This document shows positions 12,274 to 26,035 of a stretch of 27,908 bases of DNA, piece by piece. The translations under genes and the position numbers were made by a program. Numbering within the stretch: the stretch's first letter is position 1; every line of letters begins with the position of its first letter. The stretch is from assembly GCA_900175165.2 (NCBI GenBank), contig FWWN02000153.1, forward strand, positions 1 to 27,908. Reading direction: 5' to 3'. The stretch comes from Rhizomucor pusillus (Eukaryota > Mucoromycota > Mucoromycetes > Mucorales > Lichtheimiaceae). The notes beneath the pieces were generated by a model. That model had not been told where the DNA came from and made no database searches. It saw only the letters and a list, made by a program, of their open reading frames with translations.

Positions 12274-13573
12274 ATGTTGATTGCCCTTGTTTCTTTGGTC
12301 CTATTATCGTGTGCACCCTTTGGCACATACGCACTGCCACGGACTGGTTCGTGTGCCGATGTGGATTGCTTGTATACGAGACGAATTGTAGGACAACTGC
12401 ACACAAAAGACTTTGCAATATACATGGGTACGAACAGATACACAGCATTGTACGTTGGTTAATAACTAGTAGATACCCAGATGGTCGCGACGGTCTTGCG
12501 GTATCGCTCTTCCACGATATACCGCTGCAACCGGCAGCCCAGAATAATGGGAGTGTATATAATATGATTGTGGAGATACCAAGATGGGGAATCTCCAAGC
12601 TGGAGGTAAACTCAAGCCTAGTCACTGCAAGGGAAAAAACTCTCTAGCCTGACTTTAGCAGATCAACAAGGAAACTGTCATGAACCCGATTAAGCAGGAT
12701 GTCAGTGACAACGGCGAGTTGCGTTACCTTCCGAACATTTATCCATACACTGGTTACCCAGTGAACTATGGGGCTTTTCCACAGACGTGGGAGGATCCCA
12801 CCTTTACGACTCCTGAGACAGGTACCAAGGGCGACAATGACCCCATCGATGTCCTGGATATAGGGCAGCGGGAGGGCGAGCAGGGGGAAATCAAGCAGGT
12901 CAAAATCTTAGGAGGACTCGCCTTGATTGATACGGGCGAGACAGATTGGAAAGTTGTCACCATCGATATCCGCGACCCATTGGTAGATAAATTGAATGGT
13001 AAGAGAGAAACTCTTGCACCGCTAAAGATGATTAAATAAACATTTTGAAAACGTTCTCAACGATCCACCTCGCTCACCCGCCCTCGTAGACATTGGTGAC
13101 GTTGAAAATTACTTTCCAGGATATTTGGATGGAATCCGCGAATGGTTTGCCGTCTACAAGCTTATGGAGACCGGCAAGCGAAACACTTTTGGGTTCAATG
13201 GACAATACCAGTCCAAGGTAAAAACTATTTAGCTAGAGAGAAACTTGTGATTTTCGAATATTTAAATATGTGTAGGATTATATGGAAGGCATTGTAAAGG
13301 AGACAAACGAGTTTTGGAAAGCGCTCGTAAATGGAAAACAGACTGACAAGGGTGACATCAAAACGTAAATGTTTATGTTTGTTTGTTATTGCTATCCGCT
13401 GCTGACACATTGATCTATGCAGCGTCAACCGTGAGGTCAAATCTTCCCCTTACATGGTCGGTCCCAACGACCCCGCAGTCCGAAACATCCCACCAGGGCA
13501 AGATCAGCCACCTGCTCCTTTGGATCCTTCAGACCTTGAATGGACATTCATTGGTGGTGCTCCCAGCCAGTAA
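12274..13573 (+). CDS. Secreted-type family I inorganic pyrophosphatase, copy 2
   Basis: Six exons (12274-12427, 12481-12605, 12662-12998, 13090-13217, 13276-13364, 13423-13573) encode 327 residues. The signature DNDPIDV places the metal-binding Asp residues at 151, 153 and 156, and [11 protein letters not shown] has the canonical Gly-Glu missing from copy 1. A hydrophobic signal peptide ([12 protein letters not shown] onward) opens the protein, followed by a Cys-containing stretch not found in copy 1. The first five introns fall at matching positions and phases in both copies. Copy 1 has one further intron near its 3' end. The C-terminus is a Pro-rich extension ending in PSQ with no retention signal. 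The pair clearly arose by tandem duplication and has diverged considerably. Secretion is inferred from the signal peptide. Confidence 0.92.
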
Positions 13574-14023
13574 TTTAAAAGAAAAACGTCGTAGATGTTG
13601 ATCATATTTTGTATACCTTGGCAATAATATCACCCATCAACTCAGGTTACCAATCCCTGACGATCCTTTTTCCTTTTTCATGCTTACGATACTGCATTGT
13701 CCGAACCCATGCAGAGTACCTTTCCAAATCAAAAGACATTTCCGAGCACACCCCACAGTGTTAAAGACGATATTCCCACTGTATCTATGAACGAAGAACC
13801 GAAGTTCAAGGCAGAATATTGATCCTTGATATGATACAATTTCTGGATAAGATGCAAATAAAGAGAGGATAAAAAGCAAAAAGGTGAAAGGGAGGAATGT
13901 ACAACAATGCAAGAGAATGAATCAAGAATAAAAATAAGAAAAAAGAGAATGTGTAAACATGAAGAGAGAGAGAGAGAGATTCTATGTGTAAATATATATA
14001 TATGTCGACCATATCCTTTTCTT
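13574..14023. other. Convergent intergenic region
   Basis: This 450-bp stretch lies between the 3' ends of the second pyrophosphatase (plus) and the polyol dehydrogenase (minus). It is A/T-rich and contains simple repeats near its right edge. ORFs in it look spurious. Confidence 0.5.
13963..14003. repeat. Simple repeats (AG)n and (AT)n
   Basis: An AG dinucleotide run at about 13963-13979 is followed by an AT run at about 13992-14003, both in the 3' flank of the polyol dehydrogenase. Ordinary microsatellite sequence. Confidence 0.85.
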
Positions 14024-15265
14024 TTAGTTTGTGATCTGGACTTTGATGGCGCCGGTTGAGTAGTCGCCTGCAGTGTTGAAAGCCTCAATGGCATCCATGA
14101 AATCAAACGTGTGGGTGATCAAGTGGTCAATTTCGAGCTTGCCGCTGGCCATCAAGGCGACAGCGCGCGGGTAAGTGTGGTGGTAGCGGAAGAGACCGCG
14201 AATATCGACTTCACGCATGGCAAAGTTGTTGACAGGAAGGGATTGGTCGTTCTTGCCTACACCGACAAGGCAACACGTACCAGCGTCGCGGGTGGCCATG
14301 ATGGCTGTGCGGAAAGAAGACTCGATACCGGTGCATTCAAGGGTGTACTCTGCGCCTTCGCCGTTCAAAATGTCTCGGATTTCCTTGGCAGCTTCATAGT
14401 CTGGCTTCTTGACATCAACTTGGTATGTGTAATCAGCACCCATTTTCTTTGCGTATTCGAGGCGGGACGGTTGGACATCGGTGATGACGATAGGACTAAT
14501 TCCAGTAGCTTTGGCAACAGCGAGAACGATCAAACCAATGGGACCAGCACCGGTGATGAGAAGGGAGCGGCCAAAAGAGGCACCGCAGCGTTCGATACCA
14601 GAAATGGCGACAGACAGAGGTTCCAAAAGAGCACCTTGTTCGTATGATACATTGTCTGGAATCCTAGAACCATGCATTAGCGTTCACCGAATCAAACAAA
14701 CAAATAAATAGATCGCCTTCAACTTACTTGTGCAACCAACGTGCTGGATGGGTGATATATTTAGCAAGAAGACCGTCGTAAGGCGGGGTAGATTTGAATA
14801 CGACTGTGGGGCACAGATGGTAGCGTCCGGCCATGCATTGAGAGCAGTGGCTGCAGGGGATACCACTAAATATGTAAAAAGTTTTGTTTAGCAATCCCGG
14901 AATTTCGATATGCATTGTGTTTTCATGCAAACTCACGCTTCAATGGCTACGCGATCACCTACTCGGAGGTTGGTGACACCTTCACCAACGGCAGTAACCA
15001 CACCAGCGCTTTCGTGACCAAGCAATTGAGGGCGAGTGACAGGGAAAATACCAATCTCGCCATATTTCCAGAGATGGATGTCAGAGCCGCAGATGCCAGT
15101 AGCCTTCACTTGGACTTGCACTTCGCCGGCATTAGGATTAGGCATCGGAATTTCCACAACTTGGAGATCATCCTTCTTTTGGAGCAACACACCATAGTTC
15201 TTGGTGGTCTCATCTGGGATCACATAGTCTGGCTGGGTGGAGGAAGTGGTCTTGGTAGGCGACAT
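14024..15265 (-). CDS. Zinc-dependent polyol dehydrogenase (sorbitol/xylitol/L-arabinitol type)
   Basis: Three exons (15265-14937, 14865-14728, 14663-14024) encode 368 residues of the medium-chain zinc alcohol dehydrogenase superfamily. Catalytic zinc ligands are Cys59 in GICGSD, His84-Glu85 in GHESAG and Glu170 in LLEPLSVA. Structural zinc cysteines are 114, 117, 120 and 128 in the segment starting GIPCSHCSQC. The Rossmann motif GAGPIGL begins at 194. Asp218 at the end of the next strand (VITDVQ) favours NAD+ over NADP+. The family oxidises polyols to ketoses in the cytosol, in pentose/hexitol use. Sorbitol, xylitol and L-arabinitol enzymes cannot be separated by eye. The adjacent genes are not sugar catabolism genes. 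No lesion seen. Confidence 0.93.
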
Positions 15266-15787
15266 AGTTGTGTGTTATATCAAAGAAAGAGGAGGGAAAG
15301 AAAAATGCGCCGGAATTCAAGTTCCACTATTTATACAGAATACAATCGCTATTGTAGCGAAACATACACGGAGTTTAACAGCTAAAGTCAAAGTATCCGA
15401 CTATACTTCATTTGACAAGTGCCAGGCAACGCGGAAGAATGAAAACTTTGTTTCCAAATGGAGAATATTTTCAGGGATTGACTACCAATCAAAGGGGTCG
15501 CGCGTTTTCAGGCACGCATAACCACCCCCGCATTGCAGCCCAAAAAGGGCCGTCAAACACAGAATACACCACCCCCAACTCTTGCAGTAAACTGCGACCC
15601 GCGGTTTACAATACGCACCATAGCAACCCATCCCTAGGAGATCAACAAGCCAGCAACCAACCAAACAAGTCGTTTAGATACACAGAGAAAACGAAATGGG
15701 TGCTTTTATACGTCAATGTAGCAAAGTAAAAAACATTTGAAACCAAACAACAAATCTATAAAAAATCTACAGCGTCCTTGTAGTAGT
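15266..15787. other. Intergenic, dehydrogenase promoter and Trm4 3' flank
   Basis: This 522-bp stretch contains the presumptive regulatory region of the polyol dehydrogenase on its left and the 3' flank of the methyltransferase on its right. Purine/CA-rich tracts are present. No gene recognised. Confidence 0.5.
15327..15335 (-). promoter_or_regulatory. TATA-like box of polyol dehydrogenase
   Basis: On the minus strand TATAAATAG sits 62-70 bp upstream of the ATG at 15265. Motif and spacing fit a core promoter. Inference from sequence only. Confidence 0.5.
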
Positions 15788-19047
<3,260 letters not shown>

Positions 19048-19345
19048 CGCCTCTAATGAGTTCCTTTTCTTTTCGCCCACTGTCCCGAGTCATACAGCAT
19101 TCCGTTTCTGTCTTTTCCGATGACTGCCCATTTGCTTGCGTCCGCCCTTTCAGCAAAGTTATCTCAAAAAGTTTTCTGGCACATTTCCCCTTATCTGCAC
19201 AAACAACGGAGTTTGGATCTATATTCTGCATGAAAAAACTTCTTCCTTCATTTTGTAAGGAGAAGAGATGGAGATGCAAGTTACTTGACATTAATATGTA
19301 TATTTTACTATCTCTACAGGATATTGCAGTTCTGTTCACCCGCAT

Positions 19346-20777
19346 CTAGGGGGAGGGCTTTGTTGCACATATAGAATACCAAAGACCTGGACGGGGATCA
19401 ACCTTATCAATGCATTCTTTCTTTGCAGTCTCAATGTACCTTTCCATCTGATCTTTGGTTCCAAATTTGTCTGGATACATTCGTTGCAGTATCGGTTTTA
19501 GTCCTTCAAAAGCCGTGACAAAGTCCTCCCTTTCCAAAAAGATCGAGGCTGTGAGTTCTATCGCCGTTCTACTCGCTTTTGCTACTACATGTTCAGAGAA
19601 CTTACCACGCTAGTTCTCCTAGCTTGGTTCCATCAAGAGCAGCGATACCCACTGTTCTCGCACGAATGTCCTGGAATTTGTACGTCTGCAACAGTTCTGG
19701 CAATTCCGCGCCGATACCCGGAACCATGCCGCGGCTCTTGACAAGGTTTGCAACTAGACGACGAGGACGTTACTACACCTGTTTCTTTTTGAAAACCCAG
19801 ATCAAGCTTACGTACGTATTTGCATCAGATGGACCATTGTCGGTGGGCCAACTCTGCTAGCAACTTCTACCTGTTGTAAATACCATCAGACAGGTGAGGT
19901 GCGGGTTGATGTTTCCTTATAATGCATGTTATCTTACATCGACTTCTTTTAGCTCTAGCCATCCTCCTGGTTTCAAGACCCGGAATAGCTCTGACAAACA
20001 CTAGAAAAGATCGTGTTAATCGGTGGGAGAAGAATTTTAGTAGGGCGTCTGAACGGTACATTATTCCATCCATCTCTGGTCAATGCAGCAACAAGCAATC
20101 GTTGGTGGATGTAGTCAAAGTAATTGTCTGGAAACGGCAACTTCTCTGTCACGTTTGCAACTTGAAAGTGGCAGTTGAACGGCTTGATTTCATTGGGAAA
20201 CTGCTCTGCAATATCAATACCGTGGAAAGTTGAGTGTGGGTACTGCTGGGCCATCTCTAACGTCCAAGTTGCAGGTCCTAGAACAGGCAGATCAATGTCG
20301 GCAGCTTTGCAAAAGGACAGAACAAGCCAATGTGTATGTACCGCAGGCAGAATCCAAGACGACGATTCCTCTTTCGAGTGCGTCTTGGACAGGTGCGTCA
20401 AAGTTACTTCCAAAAGCCAGTCGTATCATCCAATGCTGTTGGTGAAGTCTGTCCTTGTCTACGAGATTCGTTAACCCTTTCATCCTGGGTTTTTTCGGGA
20501 ATCAGCAGTGTGATTTTATACCTTCATCATCTTCAGGCATAATATACGTGACGTCCGCCCGGTCGTGGTACACTCGACCATCGATCACTTTCTTGTTGGT
20601 CAGGTTGATGGCAGCAGGAGAAGAAGAAGAACTGGGCGAAACAGGAGGAGATGAAGGTGAACAAGATGTTACAGTTGAGCACATCCTAGTAGTCGTGGAA
20701 ACGTCGTGCGTGGTCTGTAATTTAGGCTTGTGCTTCCCGCGCTTAAATATGTTTTTAAACAGCCTAGTAAAGATCAT
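19346..20777 (-). CDS. SAM-dependent methyltransferase, tandem copy A
   Basis: Seven exons (20777-20522, 20458-20342, 20277-20060, 20000-19938, 19870-19816, 19753-19606, 19529-19346) encode 346 residues. The N-terminus has a basic amphipathic start (MIFTRLFKNIFKRGK), then a Ser/Pro-rich disordered linker. The class I methyltransferase core has a modified SAM motif VLDSACGPAT (about 119-128), FHGIDIA, LPFPDNYFDYIHQRLL and RVLKPGGW. The usual D-x-G-x-G is D-S-A-C-G here. General similarity is to Methyltransf_25/LaeA-like proteins. The substrate cannot be deduced. It is the first (3'-most) of three minus-strand paralogues. Exons 2-6 have the same lengths (117, 218, 63, 55, 148) in all three. No lesion seen. 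Confidence 0.88.
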
Positions 20778-21264
20778 CCGGCTTTCGAATCAAGAGCAGC
20801 AATAATAGGAGAAGAGTCGTGTTGTGCGGCTTAAAGAACTCGTTCTTCCGTGGTACAACCAGGAATTGAGAAGCGAAGGGTGTGTAACTGAAAGTTTAGT
20901 GGTTCGACCGTGAAACCTGTTATGTTACGCCTAAGGCTCGGGCGCCCGCTCCGTGGTGATCAATGGGTCGCATATGGCAAGATACTTCTGTGCGGATGTT
21001 GGAAAAGAAAATTACATTAATAAGCTACATACCCAAGGATCCCGTTAGGTAGGTTGGAAAATACGTGTTGGGGATCCAGCGGGTACACGCATTTCGTACC
21101 TGCTTGAGAACCAGAACAGACAGTTTTGGTGCTACCACCGAGACATCGAGCATTTATCTTGAAATACATCGGCAACGCATCTTTTACCCAACAAAGAGAA
21201 TTTGGCTATATATGCTGTATTCTCCATTCAAATGTAATATAGTAAGTATTATATATAAGTTGAT
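20778..21264. other. Intergenic between methyltransferase copies A and B
   Basis: This 487-bp stretch holds the upstream region of copy A and the 3' flank of copy B. No gene, RNA or clear TATA box recognised. Confidence 0.5.
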
Positions 21265-22562
21265 TTATGGCTTTTGCGCATGGATACAGTAAAAAAGGCC
21301 GGGACGGGGATCTACTCTATCCAAGACCTCCTTTTTCACAGTGGCGATGTACTCTGCAAGCTGTTCTTCCGTGCCAAACTCGTCCGGGTACGATTTCTGC
21401 AACAGCGGTCGGATGCCGTTGAAAATCGCGACAAAATCGTCCCTGGGTAAGAACGCCAGTTGACAAGCTTATTAATATCCAAAGACATCGCGCCCTGGAG
21501 GCAAAGAAAGCAAGCTTACCATACAAGGTCACCTTGTGGAGTACCATCCAAAGCGGCAATACCAACGGTCCGACAATTAACATTTTGCATACCGAGGTCT
21601 CGCAAAAGCTGTGGGAGTTGCACTCCAATATCGGGGACCATGCCACGGCTCCTAAGCAAATCCACAACTTTTGTATTTTGTTAGCAGCAGCAGCAGCAGT
21701 GAAAAGTTCTACCAGTTTTCGCCGTAATATTTACAAATAACTCAAAGACGGTTCATTGCAGGTCCACCTATCTTTGCAGCATTGTCAATCTTGTACGTTA
21801 TTAGTATCACATGTTAGTAAGCTACTTCTATCATATGCTAAATCGGCTATCAAGATAACACTCGATATATTTCTTACGTCAACTTCCTTGAATTCAATCC
21901 AGCCACCGGGTTTCAGGACTCGACTTATTTCTGACAGACAATGCAGCGGAAATATACGTATTTTAATATGCGTCACACAGCAACGTACTCTCTCAGTCGA
22001 ATCAACTACAAGGACTTACGTTATCCCATGCTTGCTTTGATATAGCAGAAACTAGTAGGCGCTGATGGATGTAGTCAAAGTGATTATCAGGGAACGGTAA
22101 CTTGTCAGTCAAACTTGCTATTTGAAATCGACAGTTTTCAGGGACATTCGCGGTGGGAAAAGTGGGGGCAATGTCTATGCCGTAGAACGTCGAGTTGGGA
22201 TAATTTGAAGCCATATCGAGAGTCCAAGAGGCAGAACCTAAAGAGTAGCGATTGTTATTGACAGACATAAATTTACAATAGGAAGAACAACGACTACTTA
22301 CCACACGCAGAATCCAGCACCGTGATGCCGCGCTGCAGGCCCTCTGCTACGGGCGAGTCAAAATTGGAGCCGAAAGCCAAGCGTAGCATGACATGCTGTT
22401 GATTTAGTCGGCTTTTCTCTATATTTTTATCAATGATTGCTGTTAACCTTGAAAAACAGAGGTCAACTTTTGAGTGTATGAACCTTCTTTATCCTCATGC
22501 AAAACATAAATGCTTTGGCTTGCGCTGGAGGAAGATGTAACTTCAGATGCCGTTGATGCCAT
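21265..22562 (-). pseudogene. SAM-dependent methyltransferase, tandem copy B, broken
   Basis: Homologous exons are 22562-22484, 22418-22302, 22237-22020, 21940-21878, 21789-21735, 21667-21520 and 21442-21265 (286 codons including the internal stop). The core motifs survive: VLDSACGSAS, FYGIDIA, LPFPDNHFDYIHQRLL and RVLKPGGW. Two breaks are visible. The third intron ends in AT rather than AG (21942-21941), and later AG sites give stops at once. Exon 5 contains TGA (21744-21742) at the position where copy C has TGG, Trp. Exon 1 is also far shorter than in copies A and C and lacks the basic N-terminus and the DGRVYHDR segment. A QIHW-like position reads QQHVML. It is probably a decaying duplicate, or carries assembly errors. 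Confidence 0.8.
21683..21699. repeat. AGC trinucleotide run inside intron 5 of copy B
   Basis: Between five and six AGC units (CTG on the gene strand) lie next to a CTAAC branch-like sequence in the intron 21668-21734. Simple repeat. Confidence 0.8.
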
Positions 22563-23071
22563 TGCCCAGTTTGAAAACAACAACGAGGGAAAAAGAAGGC
22601 CTACTTGACGCACAAACTCGTGTTGCTACTATTGATAAAAATCTGGAGTCGAACTCTACAAGTCGTACAAACCAAAATGCGACAACCATGTACGACCATT
22701 GGTAAAATCTAAGCATGTGCATATCCCTGCAGCGGCGGTTGACGTACATGGTTAGCTGCGACAGCAAGTCGACGATTACATGCAAAAAAGGTGCATCTTC
22801 CTTCTCTCTGTGCATAAATGTATAAACTGGCAACTATATCTGACATTGTTTACTAAATCATTTCCCTTTCGGTATCGTTTAATAATAAATAGTACAGAGC
22901 ATCATTGGGAGGTATAGGCGTAATCTTTGTGTGCTTACTCAATCGAGCTAATTACTCCCTCTCCATCAAGGAGAGGAGTTTGCTGCTACTACTGCTGCTG
23001 TTGCTGCCAGGTGCTAATCTTATTCGTAAACATGTTGATATATCCAAGCCAGCCTGATGTTCCAGTTCTTT
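22563..23071. other. Intergenic between methyltransferase copies B and C
   Basis: This 509-bp stretch includes the upstream flank of copy B, where no sequence equivalent to the long exon 1 of copies A and C is visible, and the 3' flank of copy C with CTG-rich low complexity near 22982-23007. No gene recognised. Confidence 0.5.
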
Positions 23072-24569
23072 TCAAAGCGGTTTTCGTGCACAGACCGCAT
23101 ACCAGAGTCCTGGACGTGGATCGATCTTTGACAGCGTTTCCTGCCGTACGTCTTCAATGTATTTCGCAAACTGCTCCGGTGTGCCGAATTCGTCGGGATA
23201 CATTTTTTGCAACAGCGGTCTGATCGCATCAAAGATCGATACAAAGTCATCCCTAACAGCGTGTCATTAAATATGCATCCGACAAAGAAGTAAGCAATGT
23301 TTGTTGTTCAGTTGTAGCTTATAGCTTACCAGACAAGTTCACCGACTTTAGTGCCGTCCAATGCAGCTATGCCTACCGCCCGAGAACGGACATCTTCGAA
23401 TCCAAGGTTCTTCAATAAACCTGGAAGTTCAACACCAATTTCTGGTACCATTCCACGGTCTCTAATAAACTTTGCAACTTTAACCAGCAAATCAGCGAAA
23501 ATGTCGAAAAGTGGTGAGCAGGTGTAAAAAAAAGGGCGCGCTTACATATCACCCAAAGTCTGTTCATTGCAGGCCCGCCGATTTTTGCAGCGTTGTCGAT
23601 CTACATATTAGGTGACATTTTTTTGTGTGAACAAAAACGCAATTCTTTTTCTTACATCGACTTCGTTGAATTCTACCCAGCCGCCCGGTTTGAGGACGCG
23701 CTTAAGCTCTGCCAAGCACTGGATGGGAAGGGAAAAAAAGAAGAGATGAGTATCTATCTAAACATGGACGTGAAAAAAGTAAAGACGATATCCTTACATT
23801 GTTCCATCCATCTTTCGTCAGAGCTACGACAAGTAGCCGCTGATGGATGTAATCAAAATAGTTGTCCGGGAACGGCAATCTCTCGGTGATATCTGCTACC
23901 TGAAAATGGCAGTTGGATGGTTTTATGACTCCAGGAAACTGGGGCGCGATATCTATGCCGTGGAACGTTGATTGCGGGTACGTGTGCGCCATTTCTAACG
24001 TCCACGTCGCAGGTCCTGTGTTGTTATTTTATCGTCAAGTGAGGAGATGATAAATAATAAGGAAAGAGAGAGAGAGAGTCTCTCAACAACGTGAAGCTGC
24101 GCGTAGTAACGTACCACAAGCAGAGTCCAGAACTGTGATACCCTTCTGCAACTGTTCCTCAACCGGGGAGCTGAAATTGCCGCCAAATGCCAGTTTTATC
24201 ATCCAATGCTGCTGATGTAATCTGTCCTTGTCTGGATAAAAGCTGTTATGAGCGGTACGTACAATGTCTAGCAATAATAACGGTAAAAGAACCTTCGTCA
24301 TCTTCGGGCATTATGTAGCTGATGCCTTCGCGATCGTGATATACGCGTCCGTCTATAATTTTCTTCTGGCCATTGCTGGTGGAGGACGTGGGCGTAGTGA
24401 CAAACGACCCTGACTTTGTAGTAGCTGTGTAGGACGTTGATGTTTGCTGTTGTTGTTGCTGATGCTGAGCCGAACTTGTAATACTTTGCTGGTGCTGGTG
24501 TTCCTTTGATCGTCTTGATCGTACACTGCGCTTTTTAAATAGATTTTTAAAAAGCGTGGTAAGAATCAT
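23072..24569 (-). CDS. SAM-dependent methyltransferase, tandem copy C
   Basis: Seven exons (24569-24293, 24231-24115, 24015-23798, 23718-23656, 23600-23546, 23477-23330, 23252-23072) encode 352 residues. It is collinear with copy A: basic start (MILTTLFKNLFKKRS), Gln/Ser/Thr-rich linker with a run of six Gln, DGRVYHDREGISYIMPEDDE, SAM motif VLDSACGPAT, FHGIDIA, LPFPDNYFDYIHQRLL, RVLKPGGW and C-terminal DPRPGLWYAVCA. The start is the first ATG that aligns with copy A. All six introns are GT-AG. Minus-strand TATAAGT lies about 80 bp upstream. It is intact, so copies A and C are probably the functional members. The substrate is unknown. Class I methyltransferase fold is clear; LaeA-like affinity is inference. 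Confidence 0.88.
24065..24078. repeat. (AG)n simple repeat in copy C intron 2
   Basis: A short AG dinucleotide run lies within the 99-bp intron 24016-24114, which is longer than the equivalent 64-bp introns of copies A and B. The repeat may account for some of the extra length. Confidence 0.8.
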
Positions 24570-25070
24570 GACGCGGATCAGGAAACAAACAAACAAACAA
24601 AAAAACTAAAAGATCCCCGGGAAGGGAGGTGGACGCAACTATGGTTACTACTTATACAACGCAAACAGTGATACAGCTCAATTGAGAAGGCTGTGGGTCG
24701 TGTAACCAACGTGCCCAAACGAGTTGACCGGAAAGCATTGAGAAGCTTTTTCGTTGCATTGCCCAATGGGAGATTTCCGACTAGCCGAGTCGATCATCAA
24801 CTTATTGGGTTTTCTTTTACAGTAGTGCTGCAAATTGAATTTGTTCAGGTCCAGCCAAAATGGGTTTGAGCTGCATTGGACAGTAGTATTAACGTACGAT
24901 GGCGGTGGCCAAGCGTGTGATATGTCGTAAATAAGCCCGTTCTTATCTATCAATTTTGAACGGATATGTACATGTATCATGTTCAAATTACAGTGATTAC
25001 AGCAATATAATCATAGAGCATTTAAAAGACATTGGTTATACGCCAATGCAGCCCATAGCACTACCGAGCG
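24570..25070. other. Upstream region of copy C, transposon-side flank
   Basis: This 501-bp stretch holds the presumptive promoter of copy C, with a CAAA tetranucleotide run near 24585-24602 and the TATA-like sequence at about 24649-24655, then sequence leading to decayed ORFs. No intact gene seen. Confidence 0.45.
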
Positions 25071-25283
25071 TTATAAGGTGAAGGCACTTTTGAGTTGGTT
25101 GAGTTTATTCGGGTCCATGCAGAGGATAATGATCGCTATACTTGTTCGTATGTACATTGAAGTACTTGCCATTTTTCTTTGTCTAGCCATATTCATCCAT
25201 AGTTTATTCAGCATCACATAAGCCTTCGTTTCGTGCACGTAAGATTGTCGGGAGAACTCAAATGTGCCGCTTTTACCGAACAA
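25071..25283 (-). pseudogene. ORF fragment of unknown family
   Basis: A 70-codon open frame with protein-like composition: TFEFSRQSYVHETKAYVML, then KLWMNMARQRKM. It looks like an internal piece of a larger gene, since the frame upstream is interrupted and no domain start is visible. It lies downstream of the next degenerate ORF on the same strand and may be the tail of the same gene. I do not recognise a characterised family. Confidence 0.35.
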
Positions 25284-25528
25284 ATCTTTTGATCTGCCTC
25301 CAGAACTTGGCGTGTATCATCTGTCTCTCATCCATGTCAATACTTTATGTTGTGTTGGTTGCTCATGCTTTGAAAGCATGTACCAATCACATCGTCCTTT
25401 TGGTGAACGGTCGGCAAAAGCTTGTATGTTTGCAGCATATGTGAGTACCAATTGTACAGGTTAATGTCTATTCGTTCATCTTCATCGTCAGAAATGCCGC
25501 GAGAACTCTGTTGAAGGCTTGCATATCG

Positions 25529-25990
25529 CTAATTATCGAAATTGAGGTATCCCAGATACACGCCGTTTGCAGCCAAATGCACAGTCGAGATCTCTCCTTC
25601 GGCAGCTGACAATAGACTCTGTGTCAGTTGTATATGGATATGAACTATAATGCCCATGGATTCACGTACATCAATCTGGATTATCCAGCCTAGGATATGG
25701 TTGTGTACTTGGCTGTGCAAGGTGCTCAGAAGACAATCCACCAAGTCCTTTCCCTCGCGGACTAGCTTGCCCTCATTACGTAAGATCTTGTCATCCTTCC
25801 CGTCCTACCCGAGCCCGGTCGCATCGACGTCGTACGTTTTTCCGGCTTTATCCAGGACAAATCGAATGTCTATTTTAAAGCCCTTCACCGGTAGATTCGT
25901 AGTACATCGAATGCTTTTTGGCGGTGGTATACTAGAGGATACTTTTCCCACTGTAAAAACATCAGCACCGATGAAAATGAATTCCTAGAA
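25529..25990 (-). pseudogene. Degenerate gene next to piggyBac relic, unknown family
   Basis: On the minus strand a frame reads KGFKIDIRFVLDKAGKTYDV, is cut by an in-frame TAG (25807-25805), and continues with EGKLVREGKDLVDCLLSTLH and GWIIQID. A 51-bp GT-AG intron (25619-25669) would join this to ISTVHLAANGVYLGYL before a stop. The reading is clearly coding-like but broken. It resembles lineage-specific hypothetical proteins that I associate with mobile-element-rich regions of Mucoromycota genomes; I have no name or function for them, and this is only an impression. Confidence 0.45.
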
Positions 25991-26035
25991 GGACATTTCT
26001 CCTCACCTTATGATTCTTAATGGCGGGGAAAACGA

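Noticed and set aside
12261..12647. A 128-codon plus-strand ORF spanning exon 1 and intron 1 of the second pyrophosphatase
   Set aside because: Only its second half is in the real frame. The signal peptide and the splice at 12427/12481 give a better match to copy 1.
10814..15265. A secondary-metabolite or sugar-use gene cluster joining the pyrophosphatases, polyol dehydrogenase and methyltransferases
   Set aside because: The genes have unrelated functions and mixed orientation, housekeeping Trm4 lies between them, and no core biosynthetic enzyme is present.
22600..22690. Possible tRNA on the minus strand because of a GTTCGA-like T-loop sequence
   Set aside because: The flanking bases do not pair into a T stem, and no acceptor or D arm could be found.
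22543..22833. A 96-codon minus-strand ORF upstream of methyltransferase copy B
   Set aside because: It overlaps exon 1 of copy B in a different frame, and nothing in it resembles the N-terminus of copies A or C.
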